Shown in pieces: positions 18,052 to 27,598 of a DNA stretch of 64,000 nucleotides; position 1 is the first letter of the stretch, and each line of letters begins with the position of its first letter. A model generated the notes under the pieces. The model worked only from the letters and a program-made list of their open reading frames with translations, was not told where the DNA came from and searched no databases. Source of the DNA: CAZSVI01 sp964610205 (lineage in GTDB: Bacteria; Bacillota; Clostridia; DSM-8532); the NCBI GenBank assembly GCA_964610205.1, contig CAZSVI010000002.1, positions 1 to 64,000 of the forward strand, written 5' to 3'. The position numbers were made by a program, and so were the translations under genes.

Positions 18052-18166
18052 AGAGTATCTTTATAATTATTCATGACGTGGGTTTTCCGGAATTGTATTT
18101 AATATTCTTATATGCAATTTTTTATATTTACCATGTATTAATTGATATTGGTGTTAAATAATAATA

Positions 18167-19054
18167 TTACAACAATCTGGATTTTATAGTTTTTGCATAT
18201 TCGGAGGGTGACATACCAGTTACGTTCTTAAAATGCCTTGAAAAACTGTGAATACTGCTGTACCCCAATTTTTCTGAAATTTCTGTAATATTTTGTTGTT
18301 CTTCTCTAATATAAACTTTAGCTTGGTCAATTTTCATCATCTTGAAATATTCCAAAACACCCATTCCGATTTTATCCTTAAACATGGTTTTAAGATGTGT
18401 CTTTCCCATATTCAAAAAATAGCATATCTGATCTAATGTAAGATTTGAGGATATGTTGTCCGTCATAAAGGTATTGATTCTTTTTAAAATATCATCCTCG
18501 GTACGCTGCTTGGTACTGGATGATAGCCTGTTTCTGTTTTCCTGATAATTACCCTTCCTTATAAGGCTTATGAGAAGAAGTTCAAGATAAATCTTAATGA
18601 TTTGTTCACAACCAAAAGTGCGGTCAGGTCTCTTTTTTAAAGCATTTATCTTTGGCATATCCAGCGGCGGCAGGTATGCTTTGATGCCCTCATCGACAAT
18701 GGTTGTAAGTAAATTTCTTTCGGCATCACCAAGACTATATATTTTATGCGCAAAATATTTCATTTTTTCGGATTTACACTCAAATGCAATAACGACGAGG
18801 TTAGGTGCAATCTTCTTGTTTGCCCATACACTGTGGAATTCATTGGGTTTATGAAAGATAATGTCACCCTGTTTTAATCTATATCCGGAATCATCAGCCA
18901 AAACTTCAGCTTCACCTTTATCCACATATAGGAATTCCCAGAAATCATGTTTTTCCCCTTGGAAAATGAAGTCTTTAGCGAATTCAAAGTAATGGAGCGA
19001 AACAATACGTTTTACCTGCAGTTCTTCCTTTAGGACAAGTTTTGTAAACTCCAT
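18167..19054 (-). CDS. AraC family transcriptional regulator with cupin sensor domain
   Basis: 295 residues: N-terminal cupin (about 1-120, with KQGDIIFHKPNEFHSV) and C-terminal double helix-turn-helix (about 195-290; LTLDQICYFLNMGKTHLKTMF and ITEISEKLGYSSIHSFSRHF). Such proteins bind a sugar or related ligand and activate nearby catabolic promoters. It is transcribed towards the M14 operon, whose activator-type promoter lies directly beyond its stop codon, and divergently from the isomerase-dehydrogenase operon at 19230. The AAGGGGA ribosome site supports the start. The 252-bp gap 17915-18166 contains only that promoter region. Confidence 0.9.
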   Translation of the reverse strand: MEFTKLVLKEELQVKRIVSLHYFEFAKDFIFQGEKHDFWEFLYVDKGEAEVLADDSGYRLKQGDIIFHKPNEFHSVWANKKIAPNLVVIAFECKSEKMKYFAHKIYSLGDAERNLLTTIVDEGIKAYLPPLDMPKINALKKRPDRTFGCEQIIKIYLELLLISLIRKGNYQENRNRLSSSTKQRTEDDILKRINTFMTDNISSNLTLDQICYFLNMGKTHLKTMFKDKIGMGVLEYFKMMKIDQAKVYIREEQQNITEISEKLGYSSIHSFSRHFKNVTGMSPSEYAKTIKSRLL

Positions 19055-19229
19055 GATATCGTCCCCTTAATTGCGGTTTCTGATTTTATAATACAGGAAA
19101 TCTTCCATGATTGAAAGTGTTAAAAAAACCGACTTTTGAGTTAAATACTTATCTTTTTAAAAAGCTTATAATAAAAACAAATACATGGTATTTAATTTTT
19201 TATATAAGGTTTAAAAGGAGGTTGGTATT

Positions 19230-20090
19230 GTGAAAAAGGGCATCAGTATCTGGTCCTTTCCGGCCAAAATATCCATACCTGATTGTATAAAGCTTGCAAA
19301 GCATGCAGGCTTCGAAGGTATAGAGCTTGCATTGAACGAGAAAGGTTCCATGAGTCTTGAAAGTAATGATGATGAAATTGTCGGCTACAGAAAATTTGCA
19401 GAAAAGGAAGGCATTGAAATCAGCAGCCTTGCTACAGGTCTTTATTGGTCTTATTCATTTACCAGCGGGAATGACAAAATTCGACAAAAGGCTATGTCTG
19501 TTGCAAAAAAACAACTGGATGCCGCTGCTCTTCTTGGAGTGGATACGGTATTGGTGGTTCCTGGAGCAGTAGGTGTTGATTTTATTCCTTACTGTGAAAT
19601 TGTGGATTACGATGTGGCTTATGATCGCGCATTTAAAGTTATAAAGGAATTGGCGGAATACTGTGAAACAAAAAAGGTTTCTGTTGGCCTGGAAAATGTT
19701 TGGAACAAATTTCTGCTTTCTCCATTGGAAATGAAGTCTTTTATTGACAGCATAGATTCACCTTTTGTAGGTGCATATCTGGATGTGGGTAATGTGGTTT
19801 GTTCAGGTTATCCGGAACAATGGGTGAAGATCCTGGGCAGCCGTATTAAAAAAGTACATTTCAAGGATTATAGAAGAGAGGTGGGCGGTGTTGCCGGATT
19901 TGTGGACCTGTTGTCCGGGGATGTAAATTATCCTGCGGTAATTGAACAACTAACCAATATCGGATATAAAAGTTATGTTACGGCAGAAATGATACCACCG
20001 GCGCCGTTTTATAAATATTATCCTGAGCAATTGATTTACAATACATCCAAATCAATGGATAGGATTCTTAACCGAGGGGGAGAAGCATGA
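19230..20090 (+). CDS. Sugar phosphate isomerase/epimerase (AP endonuclease 2-like TIM barrel)
   Basis: 286 residues beginning at GTG with an AAAAGGAGG site. The fold is shown by the opening ISIWSFPAK and GFEGIELALNEKG, the central VLVVPGAVG, GLENVWN (metal-binding Glu), AYLDVGNV (Asp) and KKVHFKDYRR (His/Asp), the metal-ligand pattern of xylose-isomerase-like TIM barrels. These enzymes interconvert keto and aldo sugars or inosose-type compounds. It overlaps the next dehydrogenase gene by four bases (ATGA), so the two are translationally coupled and probably act on the same sugar in sequence. Confidence 0.85.
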   Translation: MKKGISIWSFPAKISIPDCIKLAKHAGFEGIELALNEKGSMSLESNDDEIVGYRKFAEKEGIEISSLATGLYWSYSFTSGNDKIRQKAMSVAKKQLDAAALLGVDTVLVVPGAVGVDFIPYCEIVDYDVAYDRAFKVIKELAEYCETKKVSVGLENVWNKFLLSPLEMKSFIDSIDSPFVGAYLDVGNVVCSGYPEQWVKILGSRIKKVHFKDYRREVGGVAGFVDLLSGDVNYPAVIEQLTNIGYKSYVTAEMIPPAPFYKYYPEQLIYNTSKSMDRILNRGGEA

Positions 20091-21118
20091 TTAAAGCTGG
20101 TTTGATAGGTACAGGATTCATGGGCGGGACACATGCGGCTTGTTATGAAGCACTTTTAAATAGTGGAGATTTCAAGGTTACCGCAATTGCAGATCTGGAT
20201 ATAGACAAAGCAGGCAAGCTGGCCTGCAAATTCGGTGCACAAGTCTTTAAAACAGGCATGGAACTGATTGAAGAAGGCGACATCAATATGGTGGACATAT
20301 GCCTTCCGACTTATATGCACACAGAGCACGCTTTAAAGGCCATGGAGAAGGGCTTCGATGTGTTTATCGAAAAACCGGTCTGCTTTAATGAGGAAGAAGC
20401 ATTAATGCTTCTGGAAATGAAAAGAAAGACTGGGGTAAAGGTGGCGGTAGGGCAATGTATCCGTTTCTGGGATGAATATGCGTATCTGAAGAAGCTGATT
20501 GACCGTAATGTATATGGCAGGCTTATTAGCGGGGTCTTCAAAAGGGTCAGCCCCAGACCTGGATGGGGGTGGGAGCAGTGGCTGCTGGATGAAAAAAAGA
20601 GCGGTCTGGCAGCGCTTGACCTGCATATTCATGACGTAGATTTTGTGCGGTATATCCTTGGGAGGCCTGACAATATTAAAAGTGAGATTCCACGCGTAGA
20701 TAAGGGCAAGGAGCATATTTTCAGCTTGTACAGATATGGAAATGCAGTTATCTCAATTGAGGGCGGATGGGATTATCCTTCCGGTTTCCCGTTTGAGATG
20801 GAATACAGGATGAGATTTGAAAAGGCAGCAGTTGCCTTCAATTCGGCCAAAAACCCTTCGTTGATGGTATATGGGGAAGATGGGACGGTACTTGAACCTA
20901 CGATAGAGAAGGACTTTGTATCCCAAAACGGGAAACTTGGCGGGAATATCTCCAGCCTGGGCGGATATTACAAGGAACTCAGATATTTCGTTGAATGCCT
21001 GAAACAAGGGAAGGAACCGGAGATATCACCCCTTGAAGAGGGAATCGAGTCATTCCGGCTTACAATGAAGGAAATTGAGACAGCTATGGGCGGAGGCAAT
21101 AAGCTTGGATGTGCCTGA
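20087..21118 (+). CDS. Gfo/Idh/MocA family NAD(P)-dependent sugar dehydrogenase
   Basis: 343 residues. The N-terminal Rossmann motif is GLIGTGFMGG, the EKPVCFNEEEA motif supplies the conserved Lys, and LDLHIHDVDFVRYI contains the catalytic Asp/His region. Members oxidise a hydroxyl of cyclic sugars, inositols or their amino derivatives, usually at C1, C2 or C3. The ATGA overlap with the isomerase gene makes a two-gene operon that ends at the strong inverted repeat 21329-21370. No secretion signal. Confidence 0.88.
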   Translation: MIKAGLIGTGFMGGTHAACYEALLNSGDFKVTAIADLDIDKAGKLACKFGAQVFKTGMELIEEGDINMVDICLPTYMHTEHALKAMEKGFDVFIEKPVCFNEEEALMLLEMKRKTGVKVAVGQCIRFWDEYAYLKKLIDRNVYGRLISGVFKRVSPRPGWGWEQWLLDEKKSGLAALDLHIHDVDFVRYILGRPDNIKSEIPRVDKGKEHIFSLYRYGNAVISIEGGWDYPSGFPFEMEYRMRFEKAAVAFNSAKNPSLMVYGEDGTVLEPTIEKDFVSQNGKLGGNISSLGGYYKELRYFVECLKQGKEPEISPLEEGIESFRLTMKEIETAMGGGNKLGCA

Positions 21119-21138
21119 TTTAGAATTGAAGCAGAGCT

Positions 21139-21258
21139 TCACCCTTTAGCTATCGAACAGAATGCTGTTACCATGCCGGACCCATCCATTCTGACAGCAA
21201 CGACCATAATTTCATTATTGATATTTTTCAAGCTCTCCGGAAGCAGAGAGGTTAGCAT
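21139..21258 (-). pseudogene. Possible C-terminal remnant of an unknown gene
   Basis: In the 282-bp gap after the dehydrogenase a 39-codon minus-strand frame ends MVVAVRMDGSGMVTAFCSIAKG. It has no clear ribosome site and looks like the tail of a longer protein. No family was recognised, and chance coding cannot be excluded. Apart from this frame the gap holds only the terminator at 21329-21370. Confidence 0.22.
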
Positions 21259-21328
21259 GTAATGGAGTAAAGCTTTAACATACATACATGCAGCGTGGCA
21301 TACTTACGAAAAACGGCAGACAGAGATC

Positions 21329-21370
21329 TTATTAAAAAACAGGTGGCACATGCCACCTGTTTTTTAATAA
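21329..21370. terminator. Bidirectional intrinsic terminator
   Basis: Perfect inverted repeat with 20-base arms (21329-21348 and 21351-21370) around a two-base centre. The G+C core is ACAGGTGGCA/TGCCACCTGT and it is flanked by A and T runs, so a terminator hairpin forms on both strands. It separates the plus-strand isomerase-dehydrogenase operon from the convergent propeller gene. Confidence 0.9.
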
Positions 21371-21400
21371 GTGGAAGGTAAAATAATATGATTACCGTTA

Positions 21401-23206
21401 TTAAAGTATCATTTTATATAATTGTGAAATGACTGGAAAGAATATTTCCCCATTTCCATTGACCGTCGCTGTTTTTACAGTTCCCGGGAGCTTGCCGGCC
21501 AGCCTGTTTTCTCCATTTGCAGGATCAAGTATGAACAACTCAGCGCCGCAGAACACCAAAACTTTATTTTCAGAGGTTTTTACCATGCAGGTGCAGGTAT
21601 CCTTTAATTTAATCGTACTGCAAAAATCCATGCTATTACACTCAAATACCTTTATTTCTTTATCTATGGCAACAACGCCATAATTACCAGCTACCTCTAT
21701 GCAGCCCGGTTCGCCCTGTGGAAGTTGAATTTTATTTATCAGTTCGCCTTTCGGATCCCAGACTCCCAAATAAAAGCGTCCCATTTTTGTTTTTAATCCA
21801 TTTCCCCTTCCACTGGTAGTAAAGTACAGGTATTTCCCACCGACAGCAAGAGCTTCTATCGACTGCTCAGGGATCGGATCATACCATAATTTCATTTCAT
21901 ACGTTTTAGTGTCAATACGCGTCAAACCTCCGCCATAAACGCCGTATTTCGCCATCCAGCCGGTCCAGAACGCCCCATCTGGCCCAATGACGCTTTTTCC
22001 GTGCGGCCGGATCAGACCGGGACCCACAGCCGTCAGTGTTACCGGGTTTATATTATTGATCTGGTCCCAAGGCCGTGATGGGTCATAGACGATATGATCG
22101 CCGCCTGCATATGCCGCCATGAATACTATCCCGTTAATAACCCTGATCCCATACACTTCTCCGCCTCTGTTGCATACGGCTGCCGAATTCCAATAGGTTC
22201 CGTCATCAGGGTTAAAGCTGAATATGGTCTGCCCGAAATTACTTGATCCCCATATTTTCCCATCCTGTGCGGAAGTGATGGTCAATATTTGAGTTGTCGG
22301 GGCTTCTGCCGGAATAGGCAAAATGTTTAATTTCTTGTCCTCTTTTTTCAGGTAAAAGTATTCCTGACCTCTTACGCCTGTCTTATCTCCATTCTCCAAA
22401 GACAGTACATATCCGAATTCTTCTGGTATTCTTGCATCCTTATCAGGATTCAGATATTTATTGATAAATTCGGATATGGGAGTTTTATCATCAAATATCT
22501 GCGATTCGGGATGACTGAATGAAAGTGTTTGATATATCCTTTCAAGCGTTACAGGATCATAAAAGTCCGCGTCGTCACCTGTGATTGTACAAACAAAATC
22601 CTTATTCGCTTCTTTGATCGAAGCCCCCTCCTTTCCGAAAGACTTTACCTCGCATGTACTCAGATCATACACGCAAGCATGCGGCTTATCATAGCCGCAA
22701 TTGATAAAAATACGCCCCGGAGCGTTCCCGAATACATTGCGGCTGTACTGGTTGCTCGCATAGGGCGACATCCTGCCCATGTTTTCCAGGATATGCTTCT
22801 CCGGGTTATACCGGAACAGCACGCACCCGGGATAGGTACCTCCGTATACCATCCCGTCCGAACCCGGTACTAAATTCCATATGTAAGTCTCATTCTCATC
22901 CCTGAGCGGTTCCGCCCATGTACGGCTCTTTAAGTTCAGGCAGTGGAGATATCCTTTCAATCCGCACGTACCTACCAGTAGTTTTCCGTTGTTCAGGTAA
23001 AGCAACCCCCATGCGCCCTCGTCATCCGGCAGTGAAACGCTCTCTCCGCTGCCGCTTTGAATGTCGACGAACACGAGCCTTCCCGTCCCCCCTGAAACAA
23101 AATTCGAAAGTACAATTTTTTCCCGTCCATCCATGGGATCTATGATATGAATTGAAGCCAGAATACAAAAATTTCTGCACGGATCTCCAAGATAGCTGTA
23201 GTTCAT
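21401..23206 (-). CDS. Large beta-propeller protein, paralogue of the 14.4-kb protein
   Basis: 601 residues of propeller blades (LLVGTCGLKGYLHCLNLK, MVYGGTYPGCVLFRYNPEKH, KIWGSSNFGQTIFSFNPDDG, KYLYFTTSGRGNGLKTKMG) without signal peptide. It resembles the 617-residue protein at 14409-16262 and is the intact counterpart of the fragment at 14107-14364. The start has an AAGGAGAAG site. Its promoter region (23271-23340) is almost identical to that of the M14 operon, so the two propeller proteins are probably co-regulated. Biochemical role unknown; a lyase or lactonase acting on an imported saccharide is one possibility. Confidence 0.66.
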   Translation of the reverse strand: MNYSYLGDPCRNFCILASIHIIDPMDGREKIVLSNFVSGGTGRLVFVDIQSGSGESVSLPDDEGAWGLLYLNNGKLLVGTCGLKGYLHCLNLKSRTWAEPLRDENETYIWNLVPGSDGMVYGGTYPGCVLFRYNPEKHILENMGRMSPYASNQYSRNVFGNAPGRIFINCGYDKPHACVYDLSTCEVKSFGKEGASIKEANKDFVCTITGDDADFYDPVTLERIYQTLSFSHPESQIFDDKTPISEFINKYLNPDKDARIPEEFGYVLSLENGDKTGVRGQEYFYLKKEDKKLNILPIPAEAPTTQILTITSAQDGKIWGSSNFGQTIFSFNPDDGTYWNSAAVCNRGGEVYGIRVINGIVFMAAYAGGDHIVYDPSRPWDQINNINPVTLTAVGPGLIRPHGKSVIGPDGAFWTGWMAKYGVYGGGLTRIDTKTYEMKLWYDPIPEQSIEALAVGGKYLYFTTSGRGNGLKTKMGRFYLGVWDPKGELINKIQLPQGEPGCIEVAGNYGVVAIDKEIKVFECNSMDFCSTIKLKDTCTCMVKTSENKVLVFCGAELFILDPANGENRLAGKLPGTVKTATVNGNGEIFFPVISQLYKMIL

Positions 23207-23270
23207 AATTGCTTCTCCTTATGATGTTCATTAGATTTTTTGCACTTGTTTATGCAATTCCATGCATATA

Positions 23271-23340
23271 ATCATAACACCCGGCAGTAAATATTGGAAT
23301 AGTTAAAGTCTTATGATTATATAAACTATCTTATACTTTT
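23271..23340 (-). promoter_or_regulatory. Promoter and upstream activator box of the 21.4-kb propeller gene
   Basis: Minus-strand -10 TATGAT (23271-23276), 17-bp spacer, weak -35 TTCCAA (23294-23299), then the box TTATGATTATATAAAC...CTTATACTTTT at 23311-23340. Base-by-base comparison with 17982-18051 shows near identity extending on to about 23374, past the stop codon of the ceramidase-like gene at 23361. The distance from the box to the start codon (about 125 bases) is the same in both copies. Confidence 0.62.
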
Positions 23341-23360
23341 TGTGTGTCTTTTAAAATTCT

Positions 23361-24686
23361 TCATGACATAAGTTTCTCAATCAACTGATTAACCTCACTA
23401 ACCAGAATATCCCCGGCCATTTTATCCAGCTTGCTGCTAAACGCCGTTTTGATTTCATAACCGCCCTCCTTGAAAGCCTTCTGTGTTGGTATATAACCAA
23501 TAAAATCATTTGTTATTCCAAAAACAAGAGTATTTTTGAATGCTGAGTTTTCCTTTATTTTTATGCCGAACTCAACAAATACTTCTCCAGGCAGCGTTAC
23601 AATCACGATGTCACCAACTCTTACCGCATGTATGACTGTTTCCGCATACTTTTCCTTTGATTTGCTCAACTTTATTATTTCCCTTGCATACATCTCATCA
23701 GGCACTCCATCAAGAAGTGAAGGTATCTTATCTCCTGTTTTTTCTATCAGCTTTTCAGCTTTTTCAATATCCTCTCGGGGTATGAGTCTATGAGGCAAAG
23801 TTATGGTTTGCTGCATACATTTCAAAGATTTATCTTTAAGAGGCTGTTCATGATCCAGACATTTTATTACTTCTTGACCCAGCGCATTACCTATTCTCTT
23901 TGCTTCCTCAAATCCTCTCCCCTGGTTCTTATCCTTGTAGTTAATATGGTTTATATTGCCCTGTGTGCCATTTGCAAAAAACACAATCGTATCAGAACCC
24001 AGCTTTTCTTTTACATATGTATCAAGACCATCCGGAAAATCTCTTGAATAAAGCCAGTCTTTGCCGACAAGCACGGCAGGATGAAGGGCAAAGTTTACCA
24101 TCAGCGCTTTCAGCTTTCCTGTCCTGTTTCTAAATGATATTACATAAAGCTCAGGGTCTATCGGACCTGATTCCTTTACTACATCCTGAGGTTCAACACC
24201 TTCCCAGTTCATGCTCATTATTCCTTCTTTCATAAATAGCCTTCTATTAAAAGAAAGTCCGAAAACCTCGCTCCTGGAAATGGATATCCTTGTTTCCTCA
24301 AGTTCATTGATAAGAACCGCAACATTTGCAGCTACCCTCCTGGTTATGTCTTCTAAATATTCCATGCATTCAATGTCGATGCTGTCTTTGAATATTCCCA
24401 GTACATCAGGTCCGGAATGGGTATGCGTAGAACTTACAATTATTTTCGACGATTTTATGCCTGACTTCTGTTCAACTTGCTTCTTAATATAATTACATGC
24501 ATCATAACCCAGACCTATCAGGTCATAGCTTAAAAAACATACCGTTTCGCCTTCATATTCAAGTATAATCGCATTGCAAAAAAGTCTGTCATGAACTCCC
24601 CTGGATATATTGTCATCTCTTACATTACCGGCAAGAGGCAAGCCTACAGGTGGAGTAATATCAATACTTGCTGCCGCTGTTCTCAT
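23361..24686 (-). CDS. Neutral/alkaline ceramidase-like amidohydrolase
   Basis: 441 residues. The start MRTAAASIDITPPVGLPLAG and the SSTHTHSGPDV motif (zinc-binding His) belong to the N-terminal catalytic domain of neutral/alkaline ceramidases; NFALHPAVL and FANGTQGNINH are further family motifs. True ceramidases are about 650-700 residues with a C-terminal immunoglobulin-like domain, absent here, and are secreted, whereas this protein has no signal peptide. It therefore probably hydrolyses another N-acyl bond, for instance on an acylated amino sugar. It lies 68 bp downstream of the Gfo/Idh/MocA gene. A second copy of the family is at 38176-39465. Confidence 0.8.
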   Translation of the reverse strand: MRTAAASIDITPPVGLPLAGNVRDDNISRGVHDRLFCNAIILEYEGETVCFLSYDLIGLGYDACNYIKKQVEQKSGIKSSKIIVSSTHTHSGPDVLGIFKDSIDIECMEYLEDITRRVAANVAVLINELEETRISISRSEVFGLSFNRRLFMKEGIMSMNWEGVEPQDVVKESGPIDPELYVISFRNRTGKLKALMVNFALHPAVLVGKDWLYSRDFPDGLDTYVKEKLGSDTIVFFANGTQGNINHINYKDKNQGRGFEEAKRIGNALGQEVIKCLDHEQPLKDKSLKCMQQTITLPHRLIPREDIEKAEKLIEKTGDKIPSLLDGVPDEMYAREIIKLSKSKEKYAETVIHAVRVGDIVIVTLPGEVFVEFGIKIKENSAFKNTLVFGITNDFIGYIPTQKAFKEGGYEIKTAFSSKLDKMAGDILVSEVNQLIEKLMS

Positions 24687-24754
24687 ATTTATCTACTCCA
24701 TTGATGTTTTAAATTTGTATAATGCAACTGCTTTAATTTACATTCTGTCCTTAT

Positions 24755-25798
24755 TTAAACTGAAAAGAATCTGCCTTTAGCTGAGCTTTCGTATGCTGAC
24801 TCCACTATTTTCTGAACCTGCAGCGCATCTTCGACAGGTACTTCAATGTCTCCGCCTTCCACAATTGTTCTGCTGAAAGATTCAATCTCCTTGGTATACA
24901 TGTTGCCAAATTCCACTTCGATTTCAACCGGCACCACGTCTACTCTGTCCTGCTGTGCATCATATCCCAGGCTGTCATCTGAAAGTACTGCCTCAACTTT
25001 CCCGCCTTCAACCTGTCCTATTGTACCTTCTGCAAGTATGCTTCCCCTTGTGCCGTATATCTCCAGCCGACCTCTGGCTGCCACATCAGGAATGTTGAAA
25101 TTGGCATCTATATAACAGAGTGCCCCGTCTTCAGTTTCAAATATCAAGGAAGCAGAATCTTCCACTTCATATTTAAATGTCTTTGTACCTGTAAAAGCTG
25201 CAATCCTTTTTGCCTTGCTGCCTGTGATATATTGAATAAGATCTATGCAGTGAACTCCCATATCCATAAGCGCTCCACCGCCTGAGGTATTCATCTTCTG
25301 TCTCCAGTTTCCCGGCATTTCAGGATACCAGCATGTCAGCTGTCCCCTGCAGGATACAACCTTTCCAAGCTTTCCGCTGTCCACAAGCTCTTTCATTTTC
25401 TGGTGGTATGCATGGAATCTCATCATAAAACCTGCAGCTGCAAGTACTCCTTCTTTCCTGCAAGCTTCAACCACTTCTTTTCCCTGCTCAGTCGTAAGGG
25501 CAACAGGCTTTTCTATTAATATGTGTTTTTTAGCCTTAGCTGCTTTTATTGCCTGCTCCTTATGGCAAATGACCGGTGATGCTATGTACACTGCATCAAT
25601 TTCCCGATCGGCCAGAATTGCATCTACATTGTCATAAGCTCTTTCAGCATTATATTTTGACCTGATTTTTTCGGCCAATTCCATATTTACTTCCATTACT
25701 GCAACAAGCTGCGCATTTTTTGCTTCCATCATACCGGGAATTGTCCTTCTGTCGGCAATTCCTCCCGCACCTATGACTCCCCATTTGACTTTTCTCAT
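24755..25798 (-). CDS. Gfo/Idh/MocA family sugar dehydrogenase
   Basis: 347 residues with Rossmann motif GVIGAGGIADRRTIPG, the catalytic-Lys motif EKPVALTTEQG, and MDMGVHCIDLIQYI with the conserved Asp/His. It is clearly a different paralogue from the enzyme at 20087. RBS GAGGAGG precedes the start. It follows the NagB-like gene by 20 bp and probably oxidises a ring hydroxyl of the same amino sugar or of its deaminated product. Families such as NtdC (glucose-6-phosphate 3-dehydrogenase), which acts with a DegT aminotransferase, provide a precedent for this pairing. Confidence 0.88.
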   Translation of the reverse strand: MRKVKWGVIGAGGIADRRTIPGMMEAKNAQLVAVMEVNMELAEKIRSKYNAERAYDNVDAILADREIDAVYIASPVICHKEQAIKAAKAKKHILIEKPVALTTEQGKEVVEACRKEGVLAAAGFMMRFHAYHQKMKELVDSGKLGKVVSCRGQLTCWYPEMPGNWRQKMNTSGGGALMDMGVHCIDLIQYITGSKAKRIAAFTGTKTFKYEVEDSASLIFETEDGALCYIDANFNIPDVAARGRLEIYGTRGSILAEGTIGQVEGGKVEAVLSDDSLGYDAQQDRVDVVPVEIEVEFGNMYTKEIESFSRTIVEGGDIEVPVEDALQVQKIVESAYESSAKGRFFSV

Positions 25799-25818
25799 AT
25801 CAAAGCCTCCTCTTATTA

Positions 25819-26769
25819 TTAATTACATTCCGCTACCAGCGGACCTGCCAGCTCTTTCAGGTAGAAAAGCTTACCGGGCAGTGTCGGCATAAAGCTGCTT
25901 GGGACCCATATATCAGGCTTATACCTTAATGTCACCCATACTGAAACTCCCTGCCACTGCATTCCTCTTCCCAGAGCTCCATCACAGCCGCCTATAATAC
26001 GGTCTGATTGTAAAAACAATCCAGGACCTATCGTGTTCGCATAGCATGGAACAAGTGTGGTCCTGCTTTTAAAGCTTGTTATTGCATTCTGTTCTATTGT
26101 AAGCGGATGAAGCTTTGCCCCGAGCCTGTATGTCTGCTTTTTCCATTCTTCCACGTTGTTAAATTCCGCTGCAAAGTGCGGCTCCCAGAAAGCTATGTGG
26201 AATACCCTGCCGATACCGAATACAGTGATGAGTCTTGCTCCTTCACTCTTTAGCTTTGATATCTTCTCAGCATATGCAGGCAGGTTATCCTTTACGGCAA
26301 AATTTCTCTGCTCCACAGGTATCGTCAGTTCTCCCAGAGGTCCGTAAAAAGCATCCCTCATGGCATTCTGGAATGCAGCCGCATCTGATGCATCCAGGGT
26401 ATTCCCGTCGGCATCGCTCCACTCATCCATGTTAAAGCCATATACATGTGAACAGCTCACACCCCATGCCTTTAAAAAATATACCGCCCAGCGATACATG
26501 CCCATAGGCCCTACAGGTAAAATTATTGCAAGCTTTTTACCTTCATACCCTGCCTTTTTTATTTCCAGCGCAATTTCATGTCCCATCATCATATCAAAGT
26601 CATATATATTGCCACACGCTGCCGGCTGAAAATCAACATTCCAGAAGTCCTGCCTTGTTCCAATTTCATCAGGCGGATTGGAACAGCATTCATCAATCCT
26701 CTTCATATCCCAGCCTGCCGGAAAAAAGTTTTCCAGCAGTGATCCTTTTACAGTACTTAAGAAATCCAC
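25819..26769 (-). CDS. NagB/RpiA-like (glucosamine-6-phosphate isomerase superfamily) protein
   Basis: 316 residues starting at GTG behind a GAGGAG/GAGGTAA site. The motif [25 protein letters not shown] corresponds to the NagB phosphate loop, and [16 protein letters not shown] to the DE-containing catalytic loop; [18 protein letters not shown] parallels the GIGxDGHIAFNEP motif, with several substitutions (the DGH triad reads VFH). It is longer than canonical NagB (about 240-270). It may isomerise or deaminate an unphosphorylated or unusual amino sugar. It sits between PIG-L deacetylase and dehydrogenase genes, which supports amino-sugar turnover. Confidence 0.74.
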   Translation of the reverse strand: MDFLSTVKGSLLENFFPAGWDMKRIDECCSNPPDEIGTRQDFWNVDFQPAACGNIYDFDMMMGHEIALEIKKAGYEGKKLAIILPVGPMGMYRWAVYFLKAWGVSCSHVYGFNMDEWSDADGNTLDASDAAAFQNAMRDAFYGPLGELTIPVEQRNFAVKDNLPAYAEKISKLKSEGARLITVFGIGRVFHIAFWEPHFAAEFNNVEEWKKQTYRLGAKLHPLTIEQNAITSFKSRTTLVPCYANTIGPGLFLQSDRIIGGCDGALGRGMQWQGVSVWVTLRYKPDIWVPSSFMPTLPGKLFYLKELAGPLVAECN

Positions 26770-26872
26770 TTACCTCATCTCCTCTTCACATCTCAATTTA
26801 ATTTTCAAGCTTCTTTATTTCCAGTTCTATTTTGCAATCCTGACATTAGGCTTTGCCCCTGCTAATTAAAAA

Positions 26873-27580
26873 TTAAGGTAACAACCGTTTTGTATTTAAT
26901 CTAGGCCAGGCCGCACATTTCCTGTATCCTTCCGCATATTTTACTCCACACTGCAGGCCTCTGAATCTTGAACAGACGCTTACAAATTCGAGAAAATCAA
27001 TCTTATCATGTTTAAGCATCCATTTTATTTGACTCTCGTGGCATGAGAGAGCATCAAGCTTTACTTCAATATCGTCCGAAATGTCTACATATTCTTCCGG
27101 CAGGAAATTCACACCCGCCAGAGTATCCATATAGTATAGTGCGGGTATTTTCGAGAAAAATTCCTTCTCAGTCTCCATGTGGGGAACACTGGATGAAAAG
27201 CTTGCATCAAATACAATCCTGCTTACTTCCATGTGGTCGTTCATATAGTCATCCGGATTGTGGGTTATAATAACATCAGGTTTTGTACAGCGTATCACAT
27301 CAATAACCTTTTTAACGGTTTCCCGGTCATTCGAGTCAACTTCAAGGTCTGATACATCTATGTTTATAACTTCCTTTACACCTAATATTTTACCCGACTT
27401 TTCGGCTTCCACTATCCTTATCTCACGAAGCTCCTTCGGTTTTATCACCGCATGACCTCTGTCCCCATTTGCTACATGGCACATAAATACATTATGCCCT
27501 TCTCTTACATACCTGGAAAGGGTGCCTCCACACCCTATCTCCAGGTCATCGGGATGACACCCGATAGCCAATATATTCAT
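26873..27580 (-). CDS. PIG-L/LmbE family N-deacetylase
   Basis: 235 residues from the ATG at 27580, chosen because GAGAGG lies eight bases upstream; a GTG nine bases earlier is poorer. The zinc motif AIGCHPDDLEIGCGG (H-P-D-D) and the second-half ITHNPDDYMNDHMEV with the conserved His/Asp are complete. Family members remove N-acetyl groups from GlcNAc-containing glycoconjugates (bacillithiol, mycothiol, chitobiose). It lies 18 bp after the DegT gene, so the two are cotranscribed. No signal peptide. Confidence 0.88.
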   Translation of the reverse strand: MNILAIGCHPDDLEIGCGGTLSRYVREGHNVFMCHVANGDRGHAVIKPKELREIRIVEAEKSGKILGVKEVINIDVSDLEVDSNDRETVKKVIDVIRCTKPDVIITHNPDDYMNDHMEVSRIVFDASFSSSVPHMETEKEFFSKIPALYYMDTLAGVNFLPEEYVDISDDIEVKLDALSCHESQIKWMLKHDKIDFLEFVSVCSRFRGLQCGVKYAEGYRKCAAWPRLNTKRLLP

Positions 27581-27598
27581 CTGACGCACCTCTCTGTT

